Below are positions 1 through 8,691 of a DNA stretch of 34,945 bases, one piece after another; the first letter of the stretch is position 1, and each line of letters starts with the position of its first letter. The stretch is from NCBI GenBank assembly GCA_029263395.1, contig JAJCXO010000218.1:1-34945 (forward strand), written 5' to 3'. Origin of the DNA: Acidobacteriota bacterium. Its GTDB lineage: Bacteria > Acidobacteriota > Thermoanaerobaculia > Multivoradales > J023. A model generated the notes under the pieces. It was not told where the DNA came from and did no database searches. It saw only the letters and a program-made list of their open reading frames with translations. The position numbers were made by a program, and so were the translations under genes.

Positions 1-7
1 CAGCGGC

Positions 8-1444
8 TCATGCGGCAGCTCTCATGACGTGGCGGGCTTCTGCTGTGGCAGGACGTCGAACCACTGCACCGCTGCTTTGGGTGGATCGCGTCGCCAGCAC
101 CAGCCAGCGCCAGGATGCGGCGAACATCGCCGCCCCGCCAATCCAGCGTAAGGCATACAGCAGGCTGACCGTCGTCTGTTCATTGAACAGGAAGTCGGGC
201 GTCATGGCTTCGAGTACCCCAAGGGTGATGAGCGCCATCACCAGCAGGACAGTGCCGCCATGCCACAAAAGCCAAGCGAGGTGATCTCGAAACAAGCCTG
301 CGAGGCGTGTTCCGCGATGCAGTCCTTCGAGGATCAGCACATCAAAACAAGTCACCATACCGGCCATGGCGACATGGGCGTGCGCTACCAGCACATGGGT
401 AAATTTCACCCCTTCGAGCACGGTGGGCAAGAATGCGATGACGCCGGTTGCGATCAGAAACGCACCCCACAGCGCGAAGGCGACCAGCCAAACTCGGCCA
501 ACGCCGGAAATCTCAAAGCGACGCAAATGCTGCACCAGGAGCGGCCACCAGAGAGCAACGCTGGCCAGGCTCACGATCTGAAGCCACTCGAGGTGGCTGT
601 GGTTGCCGTGATCGAGGGCCAGAAACCAGGCGAAGTGTCCACCCAAGCCCGCAGCCGTCCAGCGTGCAGCGCGGCCGCCATCGTTTGCCCGCAGGCCTAG
701 TAGATAAGGGTAGGCAAAGATGATGGCTACCAGGCCGAGTGCACTGCCCATCAAGCTGCCACCGGTTGGGCCGCCGGATTGGGGGTTGATCGGCGGATAA
801 ATCTCCGGGTTTGCCGCCGCATACAACACGAAGGGGACCGCTGAGAGAGTCAACAAGAGTGCTGCTTTGGCAATCCAGGTCCACCTGCCTGGCCGGCTGT
901 CTTCCAAGTCCCTCGATCGAGCTGCCAGCTGACGCAGGAAGCCGATCCACAACGTCATGGCGAGAAAGCCCAGGCTCAGCAGCCACAAGAATCGCGCCGT
1001 ACCCGTCCACTCCAGGAAAAGTTTGCCGCTCGAGTTTCCTGTCAGCCAGGAGACTGCTCCGAAGAGCAGCGTGCCCGACCAGATGGCAATCGCCAACCGA
1101 GGCAGAACACGACCACCCGTTGGAGGTTGAAAGAGGCGCAGCAGCACGCCGACCATCGGTAGGCTCACCCAGCCATAGAGGTGTAAGTCCATATGGACCG
1201 GCATCCATCTGCCGTAAGTTAGCGGCCCTGTGAGTCGACCGAGGGCAGGAAACAGCAACAGGGTTGCCAACCACAGCCCTACGAGGTTGGCTGCGACTAG
1301 CCAACCCAAGCTGTGGACCGTCGTGAGCTCGGCGATGGCTCCAAACCTCTGATTGGCAGTTCCAGCGTCTTGCGGGTCCGCCTGCTTCCGGGCGGATCCG
1401 CAAGTTGGACGGGGGATCGAGAGTATGGGGCCTGATGCTGGCAT
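8..1444 (-). CDS. heme-copper oxidase subunit I-like membrane protein
   Basis: This is a polytopic inner-membrane protein of about 478 residues with roughly a dozen hydrophobic segments. Its histidine pattern resembles subunit I of heme-copper oxidases. His84/His88 lie in an early helix (VHMDLHLYGW), and an HxH pair (His355/His357, VAHAHVAMAG) lies in a late helix, where the family ligates its two hemes. The helix VI motif HPEVY, which supplies a CuB ligand, reads NPEIYP here with Asn212. A His cluster (279, 282, 284) sits near the expected helix VII ligands. It could be a divergent oxidase or a heme protein without a copper site. The frame is open back to an ATG at 1498, but that start would overlap the upstream gene by 50 bases; the ATG at 1444 follows that gene's stop by four bases and is preferred. 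It is the last gene of the quinone/isoprenoid operon visible here. Superfamily likely, activity uncertain. Confidence 0.6.
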   Translation of the reverse strand: MPASGPILSIPRPTCGSARKQADPQDAGTANQRFGAIAELTTVHSLGWLVAANLVGLWLATLLLFPALGRLTGPLTYGRWMPVHMDLHLYGWVSLPMVGVLLRLFQPPTGGRVLPRLAIAIWSGTLLFGAVSWLTGNSSGKLFLEWTGTARFLWLLSLGFLAMTLWIGFLRQLAARSRDLEDSRPGRWTWIAKAALLLTLSAVPFVLYAAANPEIYPPINPQSGGPTGGSLMGSALGLVAIIFAYPYLLGLRANDGGRAARWTAAGLGGHFAWFLALDHGNHSHLEWLQIVSLASVALWWPLLVQHLRRFEISGVGRVWLVAFALWGAFLIATGVIAFLPTVLEGVKFTHVLVAHAHVAMAGMVTCFDVLILEGLHRGTRLAGLFRDHLAWLLWHGGTVLLVMALITLGVLEAMTPDFLFNEQTTVSLLYALRWIGGAAMFAASWRWLVLATRSTQSSGAVVRRPATAEARHVMRAAA

Positions 1445-1448
1445 GGGT

Positions 1449-2462
1449 CTAAGCTCTTGATGCTGCTGCGATGCGGTTGCCCATCGCTTGTTGCTCATCT
1501 TCGAGCAGGGCTTGCAGCCGAGTGAGGGTTTCCCAAGGTTGCGAGTGGGCCGCGGTGAGCTCGGCGAGGGTCTGCTGGCCTTCGGTCAACAGCGTCTCGA
1601 TGTGCACGGTGGTTTGGCGGATCCCGATGACGTCGGCCAGGTTCGGGCGCCCCAACAAGCGATCTCGCCCGGTGGTTTTCCCGGCCTCGTCGTCTGGTAC
1701 CAGGCGGTCTTTCAAGTCGTCGAGCGCTTGATAGCCGAGCCCCCAGGCCATCGCCAGCCGTTCCAGGCGAGCTGTGGTTGTCGCGTCGAGTCCGAGGACA
1801 TAGGCCGGCAACACTAGGGTGAGTCGCACCAGGGAGACGGTTTTGCCTTGCGCCACACGGTGGGCAAGCTCGGCATTACCGGAGAAGTGCAAGTCATGAG
1901 CCTGGCCGTTCAACACCCCGGGTAAACCGAGACATTCCGCCACCATGTCCGCAGCGAGTTGCCGGCGTTGGTTGGGCAGTGGGCCGATCACTTGCCAGAG
2001 TAGATCGTACGCCCGAGTGATCAGTGCCAGCGCCCCCAGAATGGTGGCTGCTTCGCCGTGTTTCAGATGTGGACACGGTTGTCCACGGCGCTCGCTGGCG
2101 TCGTCCATTGCCGACAGGTCGTCGAACAAGAGGGACGCTGTGTGCAGGTATTCGACCGCGATCGCCAGGGCCAAAGCGATATCCGTGGTTTTGCCATGGT
2201 GGCGCAAAAGGCCATAGATGAGCTGAGCACGGAGTAGGCCGCCGGGATGGGCCAGGGTGTCCTCGATCACCCCGCGCAGGTGGGGCTCGGTGTCTCCGGT
2301 GACCTGTAGCAGGTCCCGGAAGCCTGCTCGGACCTCGCGCATCTCGGACGCCGAGAGCAACTGACGTCTGTTCTTCAGCGTGTCCTTGACCAGACTGGGC
2401 GTCTGGCCAGGCCATGGCGTGGCCGGGCTGCCGGTGAGGGTTGCGTGTTCGGTGGAGAGCAT
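1449..2462 (-). CDS. polyprenyl diphosphate synthase (IspA/GGPPS-type)
   Basis: This is a trans-isoprenyl diphosphate synthase of 337 residues. It condenses isopentenyl diphosphate onto an allylic primer in the cytoplasm. The first aspartate-rich motif is DDLSAMDD (about residues 114-121) followed by RRG, and the second is DDLKD near residue 247; both bind Mg-diphosphate. The segment before the first motif reads HTASLLFDD. The small Ala five residues upstream, where short-chain enzymes often carry an aromatic residue, is typical of longer-chain enzymes, so a menaquinone side chain is a plausible product (inference). The frame extends to 2561 inside the upstream gene, but the real start is almost certainly 2462, because TAGGAG overlaps the yceI stop with eight bases of spacing to this ATG. 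It lies between the YceI-like and oxidase-like genes, evidently co-transcribed. Confidence 0.85.
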   Translation of the reverse strand: MLSTEHATLTGSPATPWPGQTPSLVKDTLKNRRQLLSASEMREVRAGFRDLLQVTGDTEPHLRGVIEDTLAHPGGLLRAQLIYGLLRHHGKTTDIALALAIAVEYLHTASLLFDDLSAMDDASERRGQPCPHLKHGEAATILGALALITRAYDLLWQVIGPLPNQRRQLAADMVAECLGLPGVLNGQAHDLHFSGNAELAHRVAQGKTVSLVRLTLVLPAYVLGLDATTTARLERLAMAWGLGYQALDDLKDRLVPDDEAGKTTGRDRLLGRPNLADVIGIRQTTVHIETLLTEGQQTLAELTAAHSQPWETLTRLQALLEDEQQAMGNRIAAASRA

Positions 2463-2473
2463 CAACGAGGCTC

Positions 2474-3040
2474 CTAGCGCAGCGACCCAGAGGTGTGGAC
2501 GGTCACGTCGACCTCTTTCGCCACCCGCAGAACGAATAGGCTTGGATTTTCGAGTCCCCACTCGACATAGGGCACCGCGAAGGTGGTTGAGCCTTTGAAC
2601 TGATCACCCTCGATCTCGAACTGTGTTTTCATCGACAGCGGATGTTTGCTGCCGTGAATGGTGAGCGTGCCGAAAAGCTCGAGCTCACCGCTACCGGAGG
2701 GCGGCAGAGCGCCTTCGAAGCGATCGGGCTCGAACACGACCCACGGGAAGCGTTCGGTTTCGAAGACCTTCTTGTGCATCGTTTTGTCGCGTTTCTTGTT
2801 GCCGGTTTCGGACGAGCGCAGGTCAATCTCGATTTTTCCGCTGGCGGTACCTGAATCAGCGTCGAGATGGATCTCGCCCGCGGTCAAGTGCATGAGGCCT
2901 TCGACGTCGTGACCGGTGGCTCCTAGATGGAATGAGACCTTGGTGTCGTCAGGCTCGAGGGTCATGACTCGGTGGGTGGCGAAGGCGGTGGGGGCGAGCG
3001 TGCTGGAGAGCAGGAGGAGGGAGATCAAGGTTCGTTGCAT
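2474..3040 (-). CDS. YceI family periplasmic isoprenoid-binding protein
   Basis: This is a secreted protein of 188 residues with a signal peptide ending in PTAFA (residues 1-21). The remainder matches the YceI lipocalin-like beta-barrel: an opening DDTKVSFHLGATGHDVEG-type strand, the central DKTMHKKVFETERFPWVVF segment, then GTLTIHGSKHPL, and a conserved end. YceI proteins are known to hold polyisoprenoid chains or quinone-like lipids in the barrel. That fits its position directly between isochorismate synthase and polyprenyl synthase. The ribosome site AAGGA lies six bases before the ATG, and the gap from menF is only 18 bases. The length is normal for the family. The bound ligand cannot be told from the sequence. 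Confidence 0.88.
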   Translation of the reverse strand: MQRTLISLLLLSSTLAPTAFATHRVMTLEPDDTKVSFHLGATGHDVEGLMHLTAGEIHLDADSGTASGKIEIDLRSSETGNKKRDKTMHKKVFETERFPWVVFEPDRFEGALPPSGSGELELFGTLTIHGSKHPLSMKTQFEIEGDQFKGSTTFAVPYVEWGLENPSLFVLRVAKEVDVTVHTSGSLR

Positions 3041-3058
3041 GGGTTTTCCTTGGTGCTG

Positions 3059-4555
3059 CTATTGCGAGTCAGAGGGGTTGAGATCAGGGGAAGGCGCTTG
3101 CAGGGCAGCCAGCAGAGGCCTCATCTTGAGGATCGTTTCGCGGTACTCGGCTCGAGGATCAGAGCCTGCGACAATGCCAGCGCCGGCAAACACCGAGGCC
3201 GTATGGCCGTTGATCACGCAGCAACGCAGGGCGACCGCAAATTCCCCCTGGCCTTGGGTATCGAACCAGCCGACCGGGGCGGCGTACCAGCCTCGCGGGT
3301 CGGCCTCGTGGCGTTTTATCCAGTGACGGGCGCGGGTCGCCGGGACTCCGGCGACGGCAGGCGTTGGGTGTAGCGCTTGCGCCAACTCCAGGACATGTGA
3401 TGGCGCGATGAGGCTGCCGTGGATGGGGGTGGCCAAATGCTGCAGGCCGCGGAGCCGTCGAATTTGTGGCTGGGTAGGCACCATCAGCCGTTCGCAATAA
3501 GGCGCTAGCCGGCGCTGGATCGCCTGAACGACCAGGCGATGTTCATGGGTCTCCTTGACGCTGTTCTGGAGTCGTCGAGCCTCGACCGCACCCACCGAGG
3601 CAGATCCTGCGAGCGCTTCGCTCAACACGTGGCTACCCTGACGGCTGACCAGTCGTTCGGGTGTGGCACCAAGGAAGCAGGTTTCACCGTGTCGGAAAGC
3701 GAACTGTGTTGTGTGCGTTTTCGGCAGCCGACTCAGCACGCTCGCAGCGTTCAACGGCTGGTCGAATATCAAGCTGGCTTGATGAGCTGCGACAATTTTG
3801 GCCACCTGAGCGCGCGAGATTTGGCGCCGAATCCCTTCGACAGCTGCTGTGAATCGAGATTCCGAAGGCAGCACGAGCCGTGACTTGCCGCACTCGACGC
3901 TCGAGGTCTCGGGAGGATCGGCTAGCTGGGTCAACCAATGGAGGGTCTCCGCCGTCCACCTGTGGGCTGCCGCGACTGTCAGATCCTCACCATCTACCGT
4001 CAGCGTCAAGCTGGCGTGCTGACCGCCACGGCAAAGGAAGCGCGGCAACATGAACCAAGCATCACCAAAAGCCTGCCATGGAGCGTCGTTAGCCGCGTCG
4101 GTATCGAAGGCGAAGCCGCCGAAGAAGCGCGGCTCGATGGCCTCGCAGCCAGGAAAGACTGCACTTTCGAAGCGTTGCGTGAGACTCTCCGCCTGCCACC
4201 TGATCTGATCGAAGCGTTGCCGTCCAGAGGCGCGCAACCCATGGACCACGCCGATACCGGAACGTTCTTCGCGGTCGCCGTCGCGGTTGCCGCTGGACCA
4301 GAAGAAGGCTGGGCTGTCTGGCGCTAGCTCGAGAAGTTTTTGCGGCAGACTGTCTTTTTGTGGCTGCCGGGCGATGATCGGGACGGTCAGGAGCAGCGTT
4401 TTCGGGCGGCCGATGAGCCGATGTAATCGGTGGTTCAAGAACGACCGGAGATTGGGCTTGAGGGCGGCTGCGGTGGACCCGGCGTGCGGCGTGACGGAGG
4501 GTTCCGGCGCCTGGGATGTCGTCGGTTGGGGTTGTGTGGCGAGGCTCGATAACAT
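3059..4555 (-). CDS. menF: isochorismate synthase
   Basis: This is a chorismate-utilising enzyme of 498 residues that isomerises chorismate to isochorismate, the first committed step to menaquinone or a catecholate siderophore. The C-terminal half carries the family signatures in order: FLGATPERLVS (about residue 295), ALAGSASVG, KETHEHRLVVQAI, LHPTPAVAGVP (about residue 394), WYAAPVGWFD and FAGAGIVAGSDPRAE (about residue 458, Mg-binding acid region). The N-terminal 50 residues are Pro/Ser/Thr-rich and poorly conserved in character. GAGGAG precedes the ATG but with a long 12-base spacer. No entB-like or NRPS gene is nearby, and the YceI and prenyl synthase neighbours favour menaquinone over siderophore. 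It is the first gene of the minus-strand operon. EntC- and MenF-type enzymes cannot be separated rigorously by eye. Confidence 0.85.
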   Translation of the reverse strand: MLSSLATQPQPTTSQAPEPSVTPHAGSTAAALKPNLRSFLNHRLHRLIGRPKTLLLTVPIIARQPQKDSLPQKLLELAPDSPAFFWSSGNRDGDREERSGIGVVHGLRASGRQRFDQIRWQAESLTQRFESAVFPGCEAIEPRFFGGFAFDTDAANDAPWQAFGDAWFMLPRFLCRGGQHASLTLTVDGEDLTVAAAHRWTAETLHWLTQLADPPETSSVECGKSRLVLPSESRFTAAVEGIRRQISRAQVAKIVAAHQASLIFDQPLNAASVLSRLPKTHTTQFAFRHGETCFLGATPERLVSRQGSHVLSEALAGSASVGAVEARRLQNSVKETHEHRLVVQAIQRRLAPYCERLMVPTQPQIRRLRGLQHLATPIHGSLIAPSHVLELAQALHPTPAVAGVPATRARHWIKRHEADPRGWYAAPVGWFDTQGQGEFAVALRCCVINGHTASVFAGAGIVAGSDPRAEYRETILKMRPLLAALQAPSPDLNPSDSQ

Positions 4556-4573
4556 GGTTTTATCCGACTCCTC

Positions 4574-4615
4574 GTGCTACGCGGTGGTGTTTTTGTGCTG
4601 CACGGTGGTGTTTCT
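4574..4615. repeat. two tandem 21-bp imperfect repeats in the menF leader
   Basis: Two adjacent 21-base units (4574-4594 and 4595-4615) differ at three positions; each contains CGGTGGTGTTT. They lie 19-60 bases upstream of the menF ATG, inside the 273-base divergent intergenic region shared with the gene starting at 4829. Tandem units here could be an operator, but no regulator is encoded nearby and the function is unknown. Confidence 0.5.
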
Positions 4616-4828
4616 TGGCGGCTTTTGCCGCTGTCGTGCGTAAGAGGGTCTGAGCGTTGCAATCCTTCGATAAATCTGCAGTGGTTGATGAATACACAGC
4701 AGGGTGTGATGAACGTCAGTAAACGGGAGTCGAAAAAGAGGATGTTAGAGCTCGAGATGGGGACTGGCCATGTCGACTTCAGGTGCGCCAAGAATGCACG
4801 ACATCTCTGATAGATTGTTCTGACTGCT

Positions 4829-7800
4829 ATGGACTATTGTGCTTCCTTCAGGTTGAAGACTGCCCATGGTTGGCATGGGTCGCGGGCATTAACGTCGCGG
4901 GTATTGATGTGGATAGTGCTTCTCGGCACGACGCTGCTCGGCATGACGCTGCTCGGGACCGCGACACCGGCGGTCGGCCAGGCGACGCCAGGAGCGACGG
5001 ACGGCGCCAGTCAGGCCGATGTCGTGCTCAACCAGTTCCTCGAGCACCAGAATCTGTGGCGCGAGGGCTGCTGGCAGCCTGGTGCCAGTGCTCGTTTTGG
5101 TCATTTGATCGCCACCGCCCCGGATCCCGTCGACTCACAGTTCGGCCGTGATTTCGATATCTACCTCGGAGCGTTGAGGCGAGGGTTGGCAGCTGAAGGG
5201 TATGTCTTGGACCGTCACTACCTGCCGTGGGTGCCGGGAGGGGCTGAAGGCACCAACCATCGAGAGCATCCCGGGTTGTTGTTCTTCCGCAAGTCGGAGG
5301 CCACGGGTCTACGGATCCTGGCGGTCTTCTTGGTTGGGGAGAGTCCAACCTCGGGGGTTCATGACGGGGCGTTCCAATGGGCGTTGAACCGTATCACTCG
5401 GTTGTTACAGGCGGCTGAGCGGCCCGAGAAGACGTCGGCCTGTCCTGAACCGGCCCTGGACGCTGAGCCCAGTCGACTGAATTTCAAGTTGTTGTCGCCG
5501 TTCTTTTCGGGTTCCCGGTATGCGTTCCGAGCCTCCCTCGAGCGTTGGCTGGCATTGAATCAAGATTTACAAGCCCACTTCGAGATGGTTTCCGGGACCG
5601 CAACCAATCCCGGTAATGCGACCGAGCTGGGGTTGGTGCGCGATTGGCAAGGCCAGCCGGTGCTCGACTATCGGTCGGTAGCAACCAGTGACCAATGTTT
5701 GATCCACGAACTGTCGAACTTCTTGACCGATCGATTGGCGATCAGCCCTTCGGCGGGCCAGGGAGCGAAGGCAGATCAACGGCGCAACATCGCCTTCCTG
5801 GTCGAGTCGTCAACCTACGGCTCGTTTTTCGAGAGCCAGCAGTTCGGTTGGGGCAAGCCACTGATCCTGCCGTTTCCCATGCACATTTCGCATCTCCGGT
5901 CGGCCCTCGACGAGCAACGCAAGAGCGAACGTGCCAAGCAGGACCGGGGCTCGGGATCCGGACCCGGTTTCTTCTCCTTGGGAGACCGTCAGCACGGTGC
6001 TGAGGCTCTGCCACTGTTTGCACCAGGACCCACCGCCCACACCTATGAACTTGCCCTCTCGACCATCTTGCGGACGATCGCGGACGAAAAAGTGCAGGCG
6101 GTGGGCATCATTGCCAGCGATGTGCGCGACAAGCTCTACCTGGCTGAGATCGTGCGCAACTATGCGCCGGACGTGCGGCTGTTCACCACTGAAGGGGACT
6201 TGCTGCTCGCTCATCCGGATTTTCGAGAAGGTAGCCGCGGGATGATCGTAGCTTCGTCGAGGTCGCTGCATTCGCCGGATCCGATCCAGCGGGCAGTCCA
6301 TGGTGCGGCACCGGTCGAGCTTCGCTTTGCTTCGGATCACGCTCAGGGCGTGTTCGAAGCGGTGAGGGTTTTAGTGTCGAGCGACGGCCGGAGGCAGACA
6401 CCACGTCGTGGGCAGAACGGGTTGGCCTGTTCCGAGGACGAAGAAGTCTGGATCTCGGTGATCGGCAATGGAGATCTCTGGCCGCTCGAGCTGCGTGGCT
6501 CCCGCGAGGGAGAAACCGGCCGGTGGACAATCCCGCAGGGTTGGTCGGTCCTGTTCTTCTTTGTGAGCGGCGCCGTGCTGGCAGTGTTCGCTTTGCTAGG
6601 CTTCTACTTTGCGAGGGAAAGTCGTGATCGAGATGGTGACTCGGTGACGTTCTGGCAGCAGTGGCTGCGTCCAGAGGGTGAAGACTCCGGAATCCGGGGT
6701 CGTGCCCGCCATCTCTTCCTCTGTTTGTTGGCCATTCTCGTGACCAGTCCCTACTTTGTGGTGGCTCTGCCCATTCTCGAGAGTCGGTGGGGGCTGTTGG
6801 CCTTGGTTGCGATCGCGATGTTGACAGCCCTTGGTTTGACGATTCTCAGTCTGGTGGCAACCCTGTGGCTGCGGACGGTCGGTGACTGGCGTGCGCTCGA
6901 CCCGCGGAATGTCTTGTCTTGGGCGGCAGTTACGACGTTCACGCCGTTTCTCCTAGCCGTAGGCCTGACGGTTGCGCTTGTACTGACGATGGTCAACTTC
7001 GCGCTCGAGCCTCGATCCGACAATGTGTCGGTCCTGTTGCTCGATCGCTCGATCGCCATTTCGAGTGGCGTCTCGCCGCTTTTACCGACGGTGCTCATAT
7101 TGAGCGTACCGGTGTTGTGGCTGTTGATGAGCCTCAGTCGTCATCGTGCACTGAGTAGTATGCCCTTCCTCGGGCACCGGCCCAACCGTGGTCGAAGATT
7201 ACGCCCCGGGATAGGCACTCGGGTCACCGGTGTCGACCTCAAGCGACTCGTTGACCGGGTGTGTGTGGTGGTTGATCCATCAATCTTTTTTGAGCCCTGG
7301 CGATTGGCGGTGGTGGTTGGCGTCTTTCTGGGCACGCCCTTCTGCTACCTGATGCGGTATTACGAGGTGCCCGAGCTGCGGATCGTGAGGGGGCTCGAAA
7401 CGAAGGAGTTCGACTCGTTTCTGACCGTGGGTATCGGGTTGGCAATCCTGTTGATCCTGGGTGCCTTCTGGCGGTTTGCGATAGGGTGGCGAGCCCTGAG
7501 TCGGTTGACGCATGGGCTGAAGAATCTGCGTTTCGATCAGACGTCGCTCGAACGAGAACCTCGGTGGTGGGCCACCAACCGCGAACGGATACCGGCCATG
7601 GTGGGTGCCACGCCGGGTATTGCCCTGGCCCAACGTCAGCGACTTTTCCGGCGCGTCAAAGTGTCGCGTCCAGCGTCGCAGTTCCAGACCTTGGAGCTCG
7701 AGTTGCAGGATATTTTTGCCGACCACGACGATGCCCCACGTCCGGCCGAGCTGGCGAAGGTCTGGGAGCACGTCATGGAGTTCCTCGCCGAGCGCGGTCG

Positions 7801-8317
7801 TCGGATCGAAGCGTCGTGGCAAGATCGTGTCGACCAGCCGGAACGTCAATCCGGGTGGCTCGAGGCGCCAGGCGGCCAACCGGAGGACGAAGGCGACGAT
7901 CCCTTGTTGGTGCAAGCGCGTAGCTTCTTTGCGATGGAAACCGCCGTGTTCGTCTCTTGTGCCGTCGGTCAGTTGCGCCAGTTACTCACTTTTTCCACCG
8001 TTGGCCTGGTGTTGGTGCTGCTCACGGTGTCGATCTACCCCTTCGAGCCACAGCGAGTGCTTTTCCTCTATGTTTGGAGCCTGATCGCCGCCTCCGCCGC
8101 CATCGGCCTGTTGGTCCTCGTCCAGATGGAGCGCGACGAAGTGATCAGCTGGGTGTCGGGTACCGAGCCACGGAAAGTCGGCTGGGATCGTGGTTTTATC
8201 GTCCGCTTCGTGTCCTACGCCGGGCTGCCGATCCTGGCGTTGCTGGCCAACCAATTTCCCCAGATTCGCGACGTGCTGTTTCGGTGGGTCGAGCCAATCA
8301 CCAAGCTTTTCCTCTGA
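4829..8317 (+). CDS. large exported membrane protein with periplasmic-binding-like region
   Basis: I do not recognise a named family for this 1162-residue protein. An N-terminal signal sequence (hydrophobic run about residues 27-50, ending PAVGQ) leads into about 520 extracytoplasmic residues. Residues 315-480 have the alternating strand/helix look of type I periplasmic-binding folds: IAFLVESSTYGSFFE, then VQAVGIIASDVRDKLYLAE and LFTTEGDLL. From residue about 570 there are roughly ten membrane helices (about 570-592, 628-650, 654-682, 695-722, 745-770, 825-846, 865-888, 1048-1072, 1077-1100, 1122-1142). A large cytoplasmic-looking loop lies at about 890-1045. No kinase, cyclase or transporter motif was seen. 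ATG 4829 lacks a good ribosome site; ATG 4907 would start right at the hydrophobic stretch and remove the basic region. It is monocistronic and divergent from menF. A sensor or exporter role is a guess. Confidence 0.7.
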   Translation: MDYCASFRLKTAHGWHGSRALTSRVLMWIVLLGTTLLGMTLLGTATPAVGQATPGATDGASQADVVLNQFLEHQNLWREGCWQPGASARFGHLIATAPDPVDSQFGRDFDIYLGALRRGLAAEGYVLDRHYLPWVPGGAEGTNHREHPGLLFFRKSEATGLRILAVFLVGESPTSGVHDGAFQWALNRITRLLQAAERPEKTSACPEPALDAEPSRLNFKLLSPFFSGSRYAFRASLERWLALNQDLQAHFEMVSGTATNPGNATELGLVRDWQGQPVLDYRSVATSDQCLIHELSNFLTDRLAISPSAGQGAKADQRRNIAFLVESSTYGSFFESQQFGWGKPLILPFPMHISHLRSALDEQRKSERAKQDRGSGSGPGFFSLGDRQHGAEALPLFAPGPTAHTYELALSTILRTIADEKVQAVGIIASDVRDKLYLAEIVRNYAPDVRLFTTEGDLLLAHPDFREGSRGMIVASSRSLHSPDPIQRAVHGAAPVELRFASDHAQGVFEAVRVLVSSDGRRQTPRRGQNGLACSEDEEVWISVIGNGDLWPLELRGSREGETGRWTIPQGWSVLFFFVSGAVLAVFALLGFYFARESRDRDGDSVTFWQQWLRPEGEDSGIRGRARHLFLCLLAILVTSPYFVVALPILESRWGLLALVAIAMLTALGLTILSLVATLWLRTVGDWRALDPRNVLSWAAVTTFTPFLLAVGLTVALVLTMVNFALEPRSDNVSVLLLDRSIAISSGVSPLLPTVLILSVPVLWLLMSLSRHRALSSMPFLGHRPNRGRRLRPGIGTRVTGVDLKRLVDRVCVVVDPSIFFEPWRLAVVVGVFLGTPFCYLMRYYEVPELRIVRGLETKEFDSFLTVGIGLAILLILGAFWRFAIGWRALSRLTHGLKNLRFDQTSLEREPRWWATNRERIPAMVGATPGIALAQRQRLFRRVKVSRPASQFQTLELELQDIFADHDDAPRPAELAKVWEHVMEFLAERGRRIEASWQDRVDQPERQSGWLEAPGGQPEDEGDDPLLVQARSFFAMETAVFVSCAVGQLRQLLTFSTVGLVLVLLTVSIYPFEPQRVLFLYVWSLIAASAAIGLLVLVQMERDEVISWVSGTEPRKVGWDRGFIVRFVSYAGLPILALLANQFPQIRDVLFRWVEPITKLFL

Positions 8318-8644
8318 GATTGACCGGGGCTGGAAACCCCTCGCTCAGTGATAACGTCCCTGACGGGACGAAAATAGAGGAGGTCGGTATCAATCTTGTT
8401 CCTTGGAAAGAACGCGGTTGTCCGGTCGCCCCCTGTGGGTTGCGCGCGCGGCTGCGTAACTCGCCTCGGCGCTTTATTCTCCACCAACCCTATTGGTTAC
8501 AATAGTCTAGCGAGCGAGATTCTATTCTCTTGCTCATACATACTCGCCGCGTGCTCACTCCACAGGGGCCTCCCTGGGAGACGAGAAACGGGTTTCTGGA
8601 TGCAATCGAGTTAGAGACAGCAAGCTTAGGACCCAAAACAGAAA
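8318..8644. other. gene-free spacer between convergent genes
   Basis: No convincing coding frame is present. A short hairpin (CGTCCC at 8355-8360 with GGGACG at 8365-8370) follows the upstream gene by about 40 bases, but no T-run follows it, so it is at best a weak terminator. The rest shows nothing I can name. Confidence 0.5.
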
Positions 8645-8666
8645 CGGCCAGCCCGAGGGCTGGCCG
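8645..8666 (-). terminator. intrinsic terminator of the ABC/GldG/DUF4340 operon
   Basis: A perfect 10-bp stem (CGGCCAGCCC with GGGCTGGCCG) has a two-base apex. Read on the minus strand it is followed by TTTCTGTTTT. It lies 25 bases past the stop of the DUF4340 gene, the last gene of that operon. Confidence 0.85.
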
Positions 8667-8691
8667 CTGCAAACAAGAGTCGTGGACGAGG

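Noticed and set aside
513-1403. 296-residue ORF inside the oxidase-like gene
   Set aside because: It is a shifted frame of a gene with clear membrane helices and heme-ligand motifs; the product lacks both.
7280-7915. 211-residue minus-strand ORF inside the 1162-residue gene
   Set aside because: No motifs and no ribosome site; it is explained by the high GC content of the real gene.
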